From: Paenibacillus sp. JJ-100
Lineage (GTDB): Bacteria; Bacillota; Bacilli; Paenibacillales; Paenibacillaceae
Assembly: GCF_948329825.1 (NCBI RefSeq)
Contig: NZ_CAOJCM010000002.1
Location: 1,358,553 to 1,422,552 of the forward strand
Direction of reading: 5' to 3'
DNA length: 64,000 nucleotides
Shown one piece after another: positions 46,249-57,038 of the stretch (positions within the stretch are counted from its first letter, which is position 1; every line of letters begins with the position of its first letter). A program made the position numbers and the translations under genes. A model generated the notes under the pieces. That model saw nothing but the letters and a program-made list of their open reading frames with translations, was not told where the DNA came from and ran no database searches.

Positions 46249-48657
46249 CTAAGATACGCCCTTCATCCGGGATACCATCCATTGTGTCAGCTGAGGTGTG
46301 GATGCGTCTAGCATCACCTGTTCTGTCTCGGCCATGTTTTCAAGCGCTTGATAATGACGTGCTGAACTCAAATCACGTTTTGGCGGATTGTCAGTAACCA
46401 TAATCTTACCGTCCTTCCGAGTAATGAAGGATAGCTCTTCAAAAACATCCAGCATCATCGTGATCATGCGCGTTGAACAACCACACTGGCGACTGAGCAC
46501 AGGAGTTATCTCTTGTTCCTCCACGGGTTCCGCTTTCCATTTGAGCACCATCACATACATACGCTTAAACAGTTCTCTGGAGGGCATCTGAATTCGGTCT
46601 CGACGGTTGCCTGATCCGTGCAGAAGGATGATATTCTCGGCTCCGCTGAATAAAGCCAGCATTGCATCAAGTTGTTCCGGAGTTTCCGGCGTATCAAACA
46701 CAAATAACGTCCGGACTTGTTCCTGCCCATACTGCTCTGCAGCAGCATTACACGGAAATAACCCGACCTTTCTATCATATACCCAAAGGCACGGTTCATA
46801 CAATGAATTTCCATCAGAAATATTCGTTTCTTGCCGAACAATAGCCCCAACAGAACCTGCTTTATATCGGAGATGTACATCAAGTACGCTCAGAAAGTGC
46901 TTCATTGCATTTAGCGGCTCAGCATGTCCACGCATATCAAACACCTGTGCCCCAGGAACGTGAATGTCTTGAAGCATCATCTGCGGCCTTCTCATACCAT
47001 TCCATTCATTGATGGATAGTTCCCCCATCACATCGATCACAGAACCTGTGGAGAGGAATTCAGCCAATGCTCCTTTACCAAAAGCTACGGTCTCCAGTTG
47101 CTGACCATCCTGTTCAAGAACGAGCTTTAGATGCCGTTTCTCCCGCCCCATGGTCCGGATTTCCTTGACATTTACTTTTTTGAATACAAAACGCGGCGAT
47201 GGATTGCTCATCCCAAACGGCTGTAATCTTTCAATCTCCTCAATCACCTTGAGAGGAACATCACTGATTCTGCATTCATCATCAGCCAGACGCTGAGGGA
47301 CAAAGTCTTCTTCTGTTAACACCGTTGCGGCAAATTCATTCAGACCCCTCTCGAGTTCTGCCAATTGTTCACGATGAAGGGTCATTCCTGCAGCAGCAGG
47401 GTGTCCACCATAATGCTCCAATCGATGTTTGTTTGCGGTGAGTGCCTCATAAATATCGAGACCTTCAATTGAACGTGCAGACCCCTTGCAGACTCCACTC
47501 TCCGGGTCTATTCCCAGAATCAGTGTTGGACGATAATACCGCTCCAGTAATTTAGAAGCCACAATACCCACCACACCAACATTCCAGCCTTCACCCGCGA
47601 GTACAATCACATCTGGCACGCTTCCGGAACGCTGCTCAATTTTCTGTTCCAATTGTGCTGTCGCTTCCTGTAGAATACCATCCACGACTTGTTGTCGCTC
47701 TCGATTAAGTAAGTCCAGTTGTCCCGCAAGGCTATGGGCCTCATCAAGGTCTTCCGTTGTAAGAAGGGATACCGCTCTGCCTGCATGGTCCAATCGACCG
47801 CTAGCATTAATCCGTGGAGCCATGGCAAAAGCAATATTAATGGATGTTACCTGGCTCTGGTCCACACCGCTAATCTCTAACAGCGCACTAACCCCAGGGA
47901 GTTTGGAACCTCGCATGGATTCGATTCCGTAACTGACGATCACCCGATTCTCGCCTTCCAGCGGCATCAAATCGGCTACTGTTCCAATAGCCGCAATCTC
48001 CATCCATTCACCCGGTACTTCACCAATTAGTGCCTGAGCAACCTTCAAAGCTACACCTGCCCCGGCCAGCCCCTTGAACGGATACGGACAGTTCGGCAGT
48101 TTCGGATTAATCAGTGCGTATGCTTCCGGTAAAATCTCAGGGGGTTCGTGGTGATCCGTCACAATGACTTCAATCCCTAGGGTTGCAGCATATGCAATCT
48201 GCTCTACAGCACTGATTCCTGTATCTACAGTAATAATTAACGTAACCCCTTGCTGATGAGCCCAGTCCAGAGCATGGTTATGAAGACCGTAACCTTCGTT
48301 CGAGCGATGAGGAATGTAGATGTCGTATGAGGCTCCCAAATGACGCATCAGATGGATCATGAGCGATGTACTGGATACTCCATCGGCATCATAATCTCCA
48401 TAAATTAAAATATGTTCTTCTCGCTCCAAGGCAAGCCTAATTCGAGGGATCGCTTCACTCATCCCCAGTAACAGATACGGATCATGCATCTGATTCAAAT
48501 CAGGATGCAAAAATCGCTCTGCCTCCTTTTCATTGTGCACACCTCGGCTTACAAGCAAACGTCCAACTAGAGGGGAAACGGAAAGCGCCTGCGAAAGTCC
48601 CGCAGCCGCTTCCAGATTAATAGATGGTGTATCCCACCGATATTGCGAATAAAGCAA
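46249..48657 (-). CDS. recJ: Single-stranded-DNA exonuclease RecJ
   Basis: RecJ degrades single-stranded DNA 5' to 3' in recombination and repair. The DHH domain motifs are present (YGDYDADGVSSTSL, VDTGISA, VTDHHEPPE and ALINPKLPNCPYPFK), followed by the DHHA1 part with GGHPAAAGMTL. At 802 residues it is longer than E. coli RecJ; the extra C-terminal part with its own domain is usual in Firmicutes. The start is a TTG eight bases after AAGGAG. It precedes apt. Confidence 0.96.
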   Translation of the reverse strand: MLYSQYRWDTPSINLEAAAGLSQALSVSPLVGRLLVSRGVHNEKEAERFLHPDLNQMHDPYLLLGMSEAIPRIRLALEREEHILIYGDYDADGVSSTSLMIHLMRHLGASYDIYIPHRSNEGYGLHNHALDWAHQQGVTLIITVDTGISAVEQIAYAATLGIEVIVTDHHEPPEILPEAYALINPKLPNCPYPFKGLAGAGVALKVAQALIGEVPGEWMEIAAIGTVADLMPLEGENRVIVSYGIESMRGSKLPGVSALLEISGVDQSQVTSINIAFAMAPRINASGRLDHAGRAVSLLTTEDLDEAHSLAGQLDLLNRERQQVVDGILQEATAQLEQKIEQRSGSVPDVIVLAGEGWNVGVVGIVASKLLERYYRPTLILGIDPESGVCKGSARSIEGLDIYEALTANKHRLEHYGGHPAAAGMTLHREQLAELERGLNEFAATVLTEEDFVPQRLADDECRISDVPLKVIEEIERLQPFGMSNPSPRFVFKKVNVKEIRTMGREKRHLKLVLEQDGQQLETVAFGKGALAEFLSTGSVIDVMGELSINEWNGMRRPQMMLQDIHVPGAQVFDMRGHAEPLNAMKHFLSVLDVHLRYKAGSVGAIVRQETNISDGNSLYEPCLWVYDRKVGLFPCNAAAEQYGQEQVRTLFVFDTPETPEQLDAMLALFSGAENIILLHGSGNRRDRIQMPSRELFKRMYVMVLKWKAEPVEEQEITPVLSRQCGCSTRMITMMLDVFEELSFITRKDGKIMVTDNPPKRDLSSARHYQALENMAETEQVMLDASTPQLTQWMVSRMKGVS

Positions 48658-48697
48658 TGATAATGCTCCTTTCCTGATCTACGAGACACGCGCTTCA

Positions 48698-49657
48698 TTA
48701 CTGAATTAATGTCGCTTCGTGATCGGGCAGTTCATGATTGGATTTATAAGGATATCCAGGATCATATGGTATGGCCTGGATCTGCACTTCTTTTACATGA
48801 CTGAAACGTGTTAATAATAATGTCTTTGCCCGATTCGCAATTTCTTGTGCCTCCAGAATTGAGATTCTGGGATTTACACTAATAACGAGTTCAATGGTGA
48901 CGTCATGTTCCTGCTCCCGGGCTACCAAATGCTCAATGGTGATAATACCGTATACGCGCTGTACGGTTTCTTTGTAGTCGGTAGCATCCTCTTGCTCAAG
49001 CTCCTGAACAAGTGAACCATATACCGTGTCTACAATCATTCGATATCCTTTATACAAAATGAAACCAGAAGCAATTAAAGCGGCAGTTGGATCAAGATAC
49101 AGCAAGAGATTCAACCCTGTCTCTTCGCCTGCCATAGCACCGATAATACCGATTAGTACTGTAAGCGAACAGTATAATGCACGTCGATGTTGCAGCGCAT
49201 ATGACATCGCCTGGTACTGATTTCGTTTACGAAAATATCGGTACTGAAATTGAAATATAGCTTCTTTTACAGCTAGAGCTGCAACTGCAACCAACAGCAC
49301 TGACTTTCCTGGTGCTACTAGTTCACCGCTCGATAAAGTGCTTAATGCGGAGATAGATAGCTGTAGGCCACCCATAAGGATGAGCACCGCTAACAACACC
49401 GTCATACCAGGTTTCGCAGCCCGTGCGTGTCCTTTGAAACGATCCTGATCTACCTTACCTTTGGAATGTACAGACCTAGAGGGAAAAAGAGCAACTAGCG
49501 AAGAGGCAGATTCTGAAGCGGAATACAAACCATCTGCAAGCAAAGACTTGCTATTCGCCATATAACCTACTCCTGATTTAATGACTGCAAGTGCCATGTT
49601 TCCGACGATACCGCTCCATGTAGCCGCTTGTGCGGTCCTGCCAGACTCTCTTGTCAT
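48698..49657 (-). CDS. Cation diffusion facilitator-like protein with lost metal site
   Basis: The 319-residue protein has six membrane helices and a C-terminal cytoplasmic domain, as in the CDF/YiiP family of zinc exporters. The usual site-A ligands are replaced. In helix 2 the expected H/DxxxD is Tyr45...Glu49 (ADGLYSASES). In helix 5 the expected HxxxD is Gln156...Ala160 (LQHRRALYCS). The fold and the DPTAALIASGFILYKGYR helix remain. So it may not transport Zn or Mn in the known way. It lies between secF and recJ, 40 bases before recJ. Confidence 0.85.
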   Translation of the reverse strand: MTRESGRTAQAATWSGIVGNMALAVIKSGVGYMANSKSLLADGLYSASESASSLVALFPSRSVHSKGKVDQDRFKGHARAAKPGMTVLLAVLILMGGLQLSISALSTLSSGELVAPGKSVLLVAVAALAVKEAIFQFQYRYFRKRNQYQAMSYALQHRRALYCSLTVLIGIIGAMAGEETGLNLLLYLDPTAALIASGFILYKGYRMIVDTVYGSLVQELEQEDATDYKETVQRVYGIITIEHLVAREQEHDVTIELVISVNPRISILEAQEIANRAKTLLLTRFSHVKEVQIQAIPYDPGYPYKSNHELPDHEATLIQ

Positions 49658-49688
49658 GTTTATTCCCCCTTCATCCTGTACTTAACGC

Positions 49689-49721
49689 TGTAAAACCGCG
49701 CCTGGCAGACGCGGCTTTACA
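49689..49721 (-). terminator. Hairpin after secF
   Basis: TGTAAA and CCGCG pair with CGCGG and TTTACA around a nine-base loop. The T tail on the minus strand is partly within the stem, so its strength as a terminator is uncertain. Confidence 0.55.
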
Positions 49722-49730
49722 TTCCGATGT

Positions 49731-50639
49731 TTAATTAGAAGTTTTAGCCGCTGTTTTTGGTTTGCTAATTTGTTTAACTTTAAGCACGAACCAAAGTGGA
49801 GCAGCAATAAAGATTGAAGAATAAGCGCCGAATACTGTTCCGATCACCATGGCAAGGGAGAACATACGAATGGACTCTCCACCGAAGATGAACAAACAGA
49901 TGGAAGCGGCAAACACAGTGAACGTTGTATTCAAGGATCGCGTCATCGTTTGAGCCAAGCTGTTGTTCACGATTTCACGCAGATCCGCTTTGGTTGTCTT
50001 TTTAGCAAAACGTAGGTTTTCCCGAATCCGGTCAAAGATAACGATGGTATCGTTAATCGAAAAACCGACGATAGTTAATACCGCTGTGATAAAGGTCAAA
50101 TCCACTTCCAGCCGGAAGATGGAAAACACACTTATAACGACAAATGCATCATGGAAGAGTGCAATGACGGCTGCCAGACCAAAACGCCATTCGAATCGGA
50201 TGGCTACATAGATCATAATCCCGATACTCGCAATGAGTACCGCATAGATCGCGTTGCGCTCCAGTTCTTTAGCCATCTCTGGATCTACCGTATTGACCTC
50301 GTAGGAAGCAGTTGCATCCAGCTTGCTGAACTCTTCTTTGAATTTGCTTTCCTGATTTTCGTTCAACACTTTTGAAAAACGAACGTTAACTCGGTCAGCA
50401 CCTGTCGTAATCTGGACATCGCCTTCATCCGCGCCCAGCTCTTTAATAATTGGGTTAATTTGTTCCGTTGTAATGGCTTTAGATACCGTTATGTCAACGT
50501 TGGAACCAGCACGAAAATCAACCGCATAATTCAAGCCCAAAGCGAGAATGCTTACAATGCCCGTAATCGTAAGAATAATAGAAAAAATATAGGCAATCTT
50601 ACTGCCTTTCACATAGTCATATTTCCAATTAAAGCGCAC
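49731..50639 (-). CDS. secF: Protein translocase subunit SecF
   Basis: SecF works with SecD and uses the proton motive force to help protein export through SecYEG. The 302-residue protein has six helices, with the RND-type ALFHDAFVVISVFS and ILTIVGFSINDTIVIFDRIREN motifs. It overlaps the end of secD. Two in-frame GTG codons can start it: the first (50648) is only one base from AGGAG, while the second (50639) is ten away and is chosen here. In Bacillus secD and secF are fused; here they are separate. Confidence 0.94.
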   Translation of the reverse strand: MRFNWKYDYVKGSKIAYIFSIILTITGIVSILALGLNYAVDFRAGSNVDITVSKAITTEQINPIIKELGADEGDVQITTGADRVNVRFSKVLNENQESKFKEEFSKLDATASYEVNTVDPEMAKELERNAIYAVLIASIGIMIYVAIRFEWRFGLAAVIALFHDAFVVISVFSIFRLEVDLTFITAVLTIVGFSINDTIVIFDRIRENLRFAKKTTKADLREIVNNSLAQTMTRSLNTTFTVFAASICLFIFGGESIRMFSLAMVIGTVFGAYSSIFIAAPLWFVLKVKQISKPKTAAKTSN

Positions 50640-51879
50640 GAATTTCACTCTCCTTCACTCCGAAATACTTAGGCTTCTTGATTACGTTACCTCGTACAAG
50701 CAAGGTTAACAGGAAGCGGGAGAAGAAAATATTCGTGATGATACTGGTCACAATATCAAAGATCAGTACAAGTGCAAAACCTTTTACCGCACCAGTACCC
50801 AGGAAGAACATTACAGACGCTGCAATAATCGTTGTAATATTGGAGTCGATGATGGTTCGGAAGGAATGCTTGCCTCCCGCCTTAACAGATGACAGAATCG
50901 ATTTGCCACTACGCATTTCTTCTTTAATCCGTTCATACGTAATGATGTTGGCATCAACCGCCATACCTATACCCAGGATGAATGCCGCAATCCCCGGAAG
51001 GGTGAGTACGAAACCTCCAAGATAGAAGATGGCGAGTACCAGCCACGTATGTGTGATCAGAGCAAAACTCGCAATAATCCCTGGTATACGATAGAGTCCG
51101 ATCATGAAGATCAAAATGATGATAGAACCAATGAAACCGGCTTTGATCGTCTGATCGAGAGACAATTTACCAAGAGTTGCCCCTACGCTTTGGGAGTATT
51201 TCTCTGTCAGTTTCAACGGTAGTGCACCCAGGTTAATAGTATCACGAAGCTGGTTTGCTTCTTCACGAGTATAGGAACCTGTTATTTGAGCAGATCCGTC
51301 GGTCAGCTGTTGCTGCACAGTTGGTGCAGAGAGCAACTGGTCATCCAGATAGATCGCAAGAGGTTTTCCAACCAAACGTTTTGTAATTTCAGAAAACTTA
51401 GCTTTGTCTTTTACTTTGATGTCAATCATCGGCTCGTTCAATTGAGTGAAGACAACCTTGGCCGCATTCTCGACAAATTCATTACCGCGAAGCTCAATTT
51501 TGGAGAATTCGCCTTCTTTGTCATTCTCCGCTTTACTTCGAAAAGTCAGAACAGCGGGTTCTTTCATTTTGGCTCTAACCTCAGCCTCATCCGTAACCCC
51601 TGCCAGTTTCAACCGTATCCGGTTGCTTCCTTCTGTAGTTACTTCAGGCTCACTTGTTCCGAGCGCATTGGCACGGCTTTCGAGGCTTTTGGCTGTCTGC
51701 ACCAAGGAGGCTTTATTGACTTGTTGCCCTGCATCGAGCGGCTCTGCTTCATATAAGATCTCGTAGCCTCCCTTTAAATCAAGGCCCAAGCGTATATTCT
51801 TGAGCAGCCCCGGGCTTGTACCCACCATAACCCCTGTGGTGACAAGCACGACCAGAATGAAACTGATAATTCTTTTCAT
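50629..51879 (-). CDS. secD: Protein translocase subunit SecD
   Basis: A 416-residue SecD with an N-terminal helix, the P1 region (LGLDLKGGYEILYEAEP), a long external domain and a six-helix C-terminal part with GIAAFILGIGMAVDANIITYERIKEE. I place the start at MKRIISF (51879) with AGGA nearby; the longer reading includes 25 residues without conservation. Its stop overlaps the secF start. comN lies upstream. Confidence 0.95.
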   Translation of the reverse strand: MKRIISFILVVLVTTGVMVGTSPGLLKNIRLGLDLKGGYEILYEAEPLDAGQQVNKASLVQTAKSLESRANALGTSEPEVTTEGSNRIRLKLAGVTDEAEVRAKMKEPAVLTFRSKAENDKEGEFSKIELRGNEFVENAAKVVFTQLNEPMIDIKVKDKAKFSEITKRLVGKPLAIYLDDQLLSAPTVQQQLTDGSAQITGSYTREEANQLRDTINLGALPLKLTEKYSQSVGATLGKLSLDQTIKAGFIGSIIILIFMIGLYRIPGIIASFALITHTWLVLAIFYLGGFVLTLPGIAAFILGIGMAVDANIITYERIKEEMRSGKSILSSVKAGGKHSFRTIIDSNITTIIAASVMFFLGTGAVKGFALVLIFDIVTSIITNIFFSRFLLTLLVRGNVIKKPKYFGVKESEIRAL

Positions 51880-51951
51880 GCCGTTCCTAGATCCCCTTTC
51901 GTTCTCAATATTCCTATTATAGCGATGCCATAAAAAGCAGTCAATTTTCAA

Positions 51952-51987
51952 CAAAAAAGATCCCTTTCTTCTAGAAAGAGGACCCCC
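51952..51987 (-). terminator. Intrinsic terminator after comN
   Basis: GGTCCTCTTTC pairs imperfectly with GAAAGGGATC across the comN stop codon, followed by six Ts on the minus strand. Confidence 0.6.
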
Positions 51988-52219
51988 GGTATGCAGACAC
52001 GGTCATAAAGTTCATAAAGCTTGTTGCTTTCAGTGACAATATGTCGTTCACCAGCTGGTGAAGCGGTGGAATGCCCTGTTTTTCATATTTATGACTGACA
52101 CAATTCCAGACATCTCTGCTGGTGACATATTCGTAACCGACAAGCTTTAATTCCTCCGCCTTGCTTCGACAGAGTATCTCTATTGACTGTTCTAACTCCA
52201 CATCATTCATTTCTATCAA
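51971..52219 (-). CDS. comN: Post-transcriptional regulator ComN
   Basis: A small protein of the ComN/YrzD family, known in Bacillus to act on comE mRNA and to be linked to competence. The 82-residue length fits. It contains the helical pattern VELEQSIEILCRSKAEELKLVGYEYVTSRDVWNC. The start is a TTG seven bases after GGAGG. It lies between secD and the divergent spoVB, as in Bacillus. Confidence 0.88.
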   Translation of the reverse strand: MIEMNDVELEQSIEILCRSKAEELKLVGYEYVTSRDVWNCVSHKYEKQGIPPLHQLVNDILSLKATSFMNFMTVSAYRGSSF

Positions 52220-52437
52220 CGGGGAGCCTCCCTTCGTACATCCAACCCTTTATGAAACTTCAATACTACATCATTCGACCTCGCCTGATCATATTCCTTC
52301 TTGCTGGATATGGTTCTTTTTGTTAATCCTGTCCAAGTTGTCATGAGACTATGAAAGACTGGCATAGGATGAAGTACAACGGCTTTGTCCCAATGATGAG
52401 GATAACCTGTACCTTCAACCGGGAAAGAGGGGTAGTT

Positions 52438-54063
52438 TTGAAGAAACAGACATTTATTCAAGGGGCCATGATTCTGCTCGCGGCAGGCATCATTAATCGA
52501 ATTCTCGGCTTCATTCCTCGGATTGCACTGCCGCGCGTCATCGGTGCAGAGGGCGTTGGCATCTATCAGCTAAGCTATCCCTTTTTCATCGTGCTCGTGA
52601 CGCTGATTACGGGGGGAATCCCTTTAGCTGTAGCCAAACTTGTCGCTGAAGCCGAAACGGGTGCCAATCGGTATTCGCCACAACGTATTTTACAGATCAG
52701 CCTCAGCTTCACGCTAACACTTGGCGTCATTTTTATGTTTCTATGCATCCTCTTTGCCCCTTGGATCACCCAGTATGTTCTCACAGATGAGCGGGTATAT
52801 CACACGTTCGTCAGCATGAGCCCTATGATTGCTATTATTGCAGTTTCAGCGGTATACAGGGGCTATTTCCAAGGAAAGCAAAATATGATGCCTACAGCGA
52901 TTTCATCCATCACAGAAACGATCTTTCGTATTATTTTTGTGATCTGGTTTGCCTGGTTGCTCTTGCCTAAAGGAATTGAACATGCAGCCGCTGGAGCAAT
53001 GCTCGGTGCGATGGTAGGAGAACTGGTTGGGATGTTAGTTTTACTGTGGAATTATGCAAGGTTTAGAAAGGAACTACCTCTATCATCTATTACAGAGCAA
53101 CCTTCCTCCACATCAGGTTCTCAATCAGTGAAAAAAAAGGAGCACTCTGCACATCAAAATTCTTCACAGAGAGGATTAATACGTCGCTTGCTCGCCATAT
53201 CTATACCTGTCACAGCAGGACGGCTTGTCGGTTCTTTATCCTATCTCGCTGAAACTATTGTCACAGCTCAGAGTCTTGCTATAGCTGGTATTGCTAAAGG
53301 ACTGGCTACAGCACAATATGGTGCATTACAGGGGATGGTAATCCCGTTGCTCTTGCTTCCTGGCGCACTGACTTCTTCACTTGCGACGTCACTCGTTCCC
53401 TCCCTATCCGAAGCGTCTGCCCGAGGTGATCTTGCACTAATTCATAAAAGAATGCATCAGGCACTCAGGCTTGCTCTGGTCACCGGTGCACCATTTTCTG
53501 TGTTTATGTATGTGCTTGCCGAACCGATGTGTTTGTTACTGTACGATGATGCATCGATTGGAAGCATGCTGAAGCTGATGGCTCCTTTTGCTTTATTTAT
53601 CTATATCCAAGCTCCGTTGCAGGCTGCTCTGCAGGCCCTCGATCGCCCGGGTAAAGCTTTATTGAATACGTTTATCGGTGCTGTTATTAAAATCTCACTA
53701 ATTCTGATGCTAGCTTCGCAGCCCGAGTACGGTATATTTGGTGCCGTCATTGCCATCTGTATGAATTCAATGATTGTGACCTTGCTACACGCACGCAGTG
53801 TACGCCAATTGTTAAATTTCCGCTTCAAACTGATGGACTGGGTCAAAACAGGAGCTGGCATGTTCATCATGGGTGCTGCAACCTTGCTGGTTTATGAACA
53901 GACGGCTACCGTGCTCCCATTCTGGCTACGTATGATCCTTGCTCCATTGGCAGGTTTACTCGTCTATTTTATTATCATGGGAATCACCAAAATGATCGAC
54001 TTTCATGATCTTTCCCGTGCTCCCTTCATTGGCTCTTGGTTTAAACGCCGCTCTGATAAATAA
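52438..54063 (+). CDS. spoVB: Stage V sporulation protein B (MATE/MOP flippase family)
   Basis: SpoVB is needed for spore cortex formation and is a lipid II flippase-like member of the MOP superfamily. The 541-residue protein has about 14 helices and the FIQGAMILLAAGIINRILGF start that is typical of the family. The start is a TTG five to nine bases after GAGGGG; earlier in-frame ATGs lack conservation. It carries a long polar insert near residues 220-250. It is divergent from comN and its stop lies six bases from the convergent DUF421 gene stop. Confidence 0.93.
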   Translation: MKKQTFIQGAMILLAAGIINRILGFIPRIALPRVIGAEGVGIYQLSYPFFIVLVTLITGGIPLAVAKLVAEAETGANRYSPQRILQISLSFTLTLGVIFMFLCILFAPWITQYVLTDERVYHTFVSMSPMIAIIAVSAVYRGYFQGKQNMMPTAISSITETIFRIIFVIWFAWLLLPKGIEHAAAGAMLGAMVGELVGMLVLLWNYARFRKELPLSSITEQPSSTSGSQSVKKKEHSAHQNSSQRGLIRRLLAISIPVTAGRLVGSLSYLAETIVTAQSLAIAGIAKGLATAQYGALQGMVIPLLLLPGALTSSLATSLVPSLSEASARGDLALIHKRMHQALRLALVTGAPFSVFMYVLAEPMCLLLYDDASIGSMLKLMAPFALFIYIQAPLQAALQALDRPGKALLNTFIGAVIKISLILMLASQPEYGIFGAVIAICMNSMIVTLLHARSVRQLLNFRFKLMDWVKTGAGMFIMGAATLLVYEQTATVLPFWLRMILAPLAGLLVYFIIMGITKMIDFHDLSRAPFIGSWFKRRSDK

Positions 54064-54068
54064 TTATT

Positions 54069-54827
54069 TTATTTCTTGTTGTCCTCACGAGGGTTGATAT
54101 ACAGCTTGCCATTGTGATCTATTGAACATATAAACACATCTTTGAAATCCATGATGCCTTGTTGCTGAATTTGGTTTTTTAACCAGAATCGTGTTTTTTC
54201 AATCATTTCCAGATTCTCATCTTGTACTTTCCCATCCATGATTAGTGGCACGGGTAAGCCTTCATATTTAATGTTGGGGAACCCCTTTAATTTAATATGA
54301 CTCTTTTTATCGCTAGATAATTTGCTAGAACCTCCAGAACCTGATCCAGATGAACTGTTCTCTGAACTTTGCTCTTTGGGAAAAACAGTCAGCTTGCCCG
54401 TTGTCTCAAGGAGCGCAAAATCAACATCACCTATGCTATCAATATTCTGTTCCCGCAACTGGAGCAACAGATCATCCAGATTATAGCGCTGCTTGCGCAT
54501 TTCGTCTCGATGAAGCTTGCCTTTAGAGATTAAGACCGTCGGTTTCCCATCAATCATTAAACGCAGTTTTCGGCTCTTGAGACCAAGATAAGCCAAGCCA
54601 ATTTGCATTACAATGACGGTCAGCATTGGCGCAATACCATGAGATAGCGGTTTTTTAATATCCTCAATGACAAAAGCGCCCATTTCGGCGAGCATAATCG
54701 ACACAACCAGGTCAAACATAGACAATTTGCCGATCTCACGTTTTCCCATAATGCGGATTGCGCAATAAACCAAAAAGTACATGAGTATGGTTCGGTAGAT
54801 ATGGGGGCCGATATCAGTGAAATTCAT
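54069..54827 (-). CDS. DUF421 membrane protein (YetF/YrbG-like)
   Basis: A 252-residue protein with three membrane helices at the N-terminus (IYRTILMYFLVYCAIRIMGKREIGKLSMFDLVVSIMLAEM), then the DUF421 soluble domain with LMIDGKPTVLISKGKLHRDEM and NLDDLLLQLREQNI. It carries an inserted Ser/Gly-rich stretch of about 25 residues (near 155-180) before a second part ending in DHNGKLYIN. Bacillus yrbG lies in the same region. Some family members are needed for spore germination or membrane functions. Role not known. Confidence 0.88.
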   Translation of the reverse strand: MNFTDIGPHIYRTILMYFLVYCAIRIMGKREIGKLSMFDLVVSIMLAEMGAFVIEDIKKPLSHGIAPMLTVIVMQIGLAYLGLKSRKLRLMIDGKPTVLISKGKLHRDEMRKQRYNLDDLLLQLREQNIDSIGDVDFALLETTGKLTVFPKEQSSENSSSGSGSGGSSKLSSDKKSHIKLKGFPNIKYEGLPVPLIMDGKVQDENLEMIEKTRFWLKNQIQQQGIMDFKDVFICSIDHNGKLYINPREDNKK

Positions 54828-55005
54828 AACAGAAACCTCCTTCGAATTTCAGCATATGGGATATCTGAAGTGCAATCCCTATTTTGGCCTGAACCTGACA
54901 TACTCATGCAGAAATAATCCGTTCATTTAATGGAAATCAGTTCATAAGTCTGAAGGCTTGACCATACACTGTAATAATTTCAAACTTGTACAAGGGGGTT
55001 TCTTC

Positions 55006-55401
55006 ATGGAATTAATTCGCCGCTTGTTTTCATTTCGGATGTCCAGTCCGATTCTGTCTGGCCTCTGTCATGCTTTTGTCTGGATGTTTATTGGAGCATT
55101 AATTCTCTCTCTATTCCTGTGGATGAGCGGCATGCGTGAACAGGATCTGTCCACCTATACCTATGTGGTTCATGGTTGTTCACTGGTCATCGGTGGTTTT
55201 GTTGCGGGTAAACGGTCTGGAGAAAAAGGATGGTATTACGGTGGCCTAACAGGGATCATTTACGGGCTTCTTGTGCTTCTCATTGGATTTTTGGCATTAG
55301 ATGCCTCTTTTAACTGGAAAGACAGCATACAGCTACTCAGTGCATTTCTGATTTCGACTCTTGGCGGCATCTTTGGTGTCAATACACGGCGCTCTTCATA
55401 A
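55006..55401 (+). CDS. TIGR04086-type membrane protein (YrzE-like)
   Basis: A 131-residue protein with four membrane helices, including SPILSGLCHAFVWMFIGALILSLFLW and HGCSLVIGGFVAGKRSGEKGWYYGGLTGIIYGLLVLL. It matches the YrzE family of Bacillus, which lies between spoVB and yajC. The start at 55006 follows AAGGGGG by six bases; an upstream in-frame start lacks a site. It is a plus-strand gene between minus-strand DUF421 and yajC. Function unknown. Confidence 0.85.
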   Translation: MELIRRLFSFRMSSPILSGLCHAFVWMFIGALILSLFLWMSGMREQDLSTYTYVVHGCSLVIGGFVAGKRSGEKGWYYGGLTGIIYGLLVLLIGFLALDASFNWKDSIQLLSAFLISTLGGIFGVNTRRSS

Positions 55402-55410
55402 TTATTCCCG

Positions 55411-55448
55411 AAAAAAAGAGAACCGGATCTATTGTAGATCCGATTCTC
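55411..55448 (-). terminator. Intrinsic terminator after yajC
   Basis: GAGAATCGGATCTA pairs with TAGATCCGGTTCTC (one mismatch), with a T-run of seven on the minus strand. Confidence 0.85.
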
Positions 55449-55489
55449 CGTTGGGAATGTACTCAAGGCATATTCCCGTCATGAACCCA

Positions 55490-55801
55490 TTATTCAGCCG
55501 TTTCACGACTTACAGCGCTGCTAATCGCATTACGATCAAATGTAAGCTTGGTAACATCGTTTACACGCAATACCACTACATCATCTGTAATTTCAGCAAT
55601 CGTACCGTGAAGACCACCAATCGTCACAATCTTATCGCCTTTTTTCAACTGGCTTAACATGGCGTTACGTTGTTTTTGCTTCTTGTTCTGTGGACGAATC
55701 ATCAAGAAGTAAAAAATGGCTACCATCAGTACCAAAGGCACGATCAATGATAAAATTCCACCACTCGGATTCGCCGCTTGAGCAGTCATTGCTTGAAACA
55801 T
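55490..55801 (-). CDS. yajC: Preprotein translocase subunit YajC
   Basis: A 103-residue protein with one N-terminal helix (ILSLIVPLVLMVAIFYFLMIRPQNKKQKQR) and a small soluble domain (LKKGDKIVTIGGLHGTIAEI). YajC joins SecDF in the holotranslocon. The ATG is six bases after GGGGGAG. It lies 66 bases downstream of tgt and is the last gene of the queA-tgt-yajC transcript. Confidence 0.95.
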   Translation of the reverse strand: MFQAMTAQAANPSGGILSLIVPLVLMVAIFYFLMIRPQNKKQKQRNAMLSQLKKGDKIVTIGGLHGTIAEITDDVVVLRVNDVTKLTFDRNAISSAVSRETAE

Positions 55802-55867
55802 CAAAACTCCCCCTTATCGACTATACATACAGATATTGCTTGTTACATCGGCTTCCCAGAAAGTTTA

Positions 55868-57007
<1,140 letters not shown>

Positions 57008-57038
57008 TTATAATCATCCTCTAAAAGTTAATCGTTTA

